Shown piece after piece: positions 6,046-6,242 of a stretch of DNA of 6,242 bases (position 1 is the stretch's first letter; every line of letters starts with the position of its first letter). Below the pieces are notes generated by a model that had not been told where the DNA came from, made no database searches, and worked only from the letters and a program-made list of their open reading frames with translations. The DNA comes from Nevskiaceae bacterium. GTDB taxonomy: Bacteria > Pseudomonadota > Gammaproteobacteria > Steroidobacterales > Steroidobacteraceae. The stretch covers positions 1 to 6,242 of the forward strand of contig JAITMN010000191.1 in assembly GCA_031277355.1 (NCBI GenBank). The letters run 5' to 3'. Made by a program: the position numbers and the translations under genes.

Positions 6046-6242
6046 ATGGCAAACGCTACTGGCAAAATCACCCAGATCATCGGTCCCGTCATCGACGTGG
6101 AATTCCCGCGCGAGTCCATCCCGCAGGTGTACGAGGCGCTGAAGCTCGTCGATGTGGACCTCACGCTTGAAGTGCAGCAGCAGTTGGGCGATGGCGTGGT
6201 GCGCGCGATTGCAATGGGCGCTTCGGAAGGTTTGAAGCGCGG
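6046..6242 (+). CDS. atpD: F1Fo ATP synthase subunit beta, 3'-truncated by the window edge
   Basis: Beta carries the catalytic ATP-forming sites of F1. Only the first 65 codons plus two bases lie in the window, with no stop reached. The visible part is the N-terminal beta-barrel domain: MANATGKITQIIGPVIDVEF (1-20), LEVQQQLGDGVVRAIAMG (41-58), then ASEGLKR, all typical of proteobacterial beta. The Walker A motif and catalytic glutamate lie beyond the edge, so catalytic integrity cannot be judged. The ATG at 6046 has a strong TAAGGA site (6033-6038) seven bases upstream, and the gap from atpG is 31 bases. atpC (epsilon) is expected to follow outside the window. Confidence 0.97.
   Translation, partial: MANATGKITQIIGPVIDVEFPRESIPQVYEALKLVDVDLTLEVQQQLGDGVVRAIAMGASEGLKR

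Noticed and set aside
5136..6164. - strand open frame (342 codons) opposite atpG and the start of atpD
   Set aside because: Antisense shadow of two conserved genes, with no recognisable domain or separate promoter seen.

Overview
The window is an ordinary, well-conserved chromosomal locus from a GC-rich proteobacterium: the 3' part of parB followed by the F1Fo ATP synthase (atp) operon in the order atpI-atpB-atpE-atpF-atpH-atpA-atpG-atpD, all on the + strand. The parA/parB-atp arrangement and the atp gene order point to Beta- or Gammaproteobacteria. The 89-residue subunit c resembles, from memory, betaproteobacterial and some deep gammaproteobacterial subunits c, while the gamma and b subunits closely resemble those of E. 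coli. I would not name an order or genus from this sequence alone.

Layout: bases 1-819 hold the C-terminal part of ParB, whose true start lies upstream. Bases 820-919 are the only substantial non-coding gap before the operon. It contains a good sigma70-type promoter (TTGATG-17-TATACT), overlapping small inverted repeats, and a GTG start for atpI. The Fo genes follow: atpI (920-1318), atpB/subunit a (1347-2183), atpE/subunit c (2251-2520) and atpF/subunit b (2559-3029). The F1 genes come next: atpH/delta (3039-3569), atpA/alpha (3594-5132), atpG/gamma (5154-6014) and the first 65 codons of atpD/beta (6046 to the window end). Gaps between atp genes are 9-67 bases, as expected for one polycistronic transcript. 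No gap exceeds 300 bases.

Together the atp genes encode the membrane proton channel and rotor (a, b2, c-ring), the stator link (delta), the catalytic head (alpha3beta3) and the central shaft (gamma). The epsilon gene atpC would be expected just beyond the window. AtpI is an assembly helper rather than a part of the finished enzyme. All diagnostic residues checked are present: the subunit a arginine, the subunit c carboxylate, the alpha Walker A and Walker B residues, and the alpha arginine finger. Nothing looks broken.

I found no undescribed system. The points most worth a second look are regulatory: the U-rich stretch before atpE, which holds a tiny potential ORF coupled to the atpB stop, and the promoter/inverted-repeat region before atpI.
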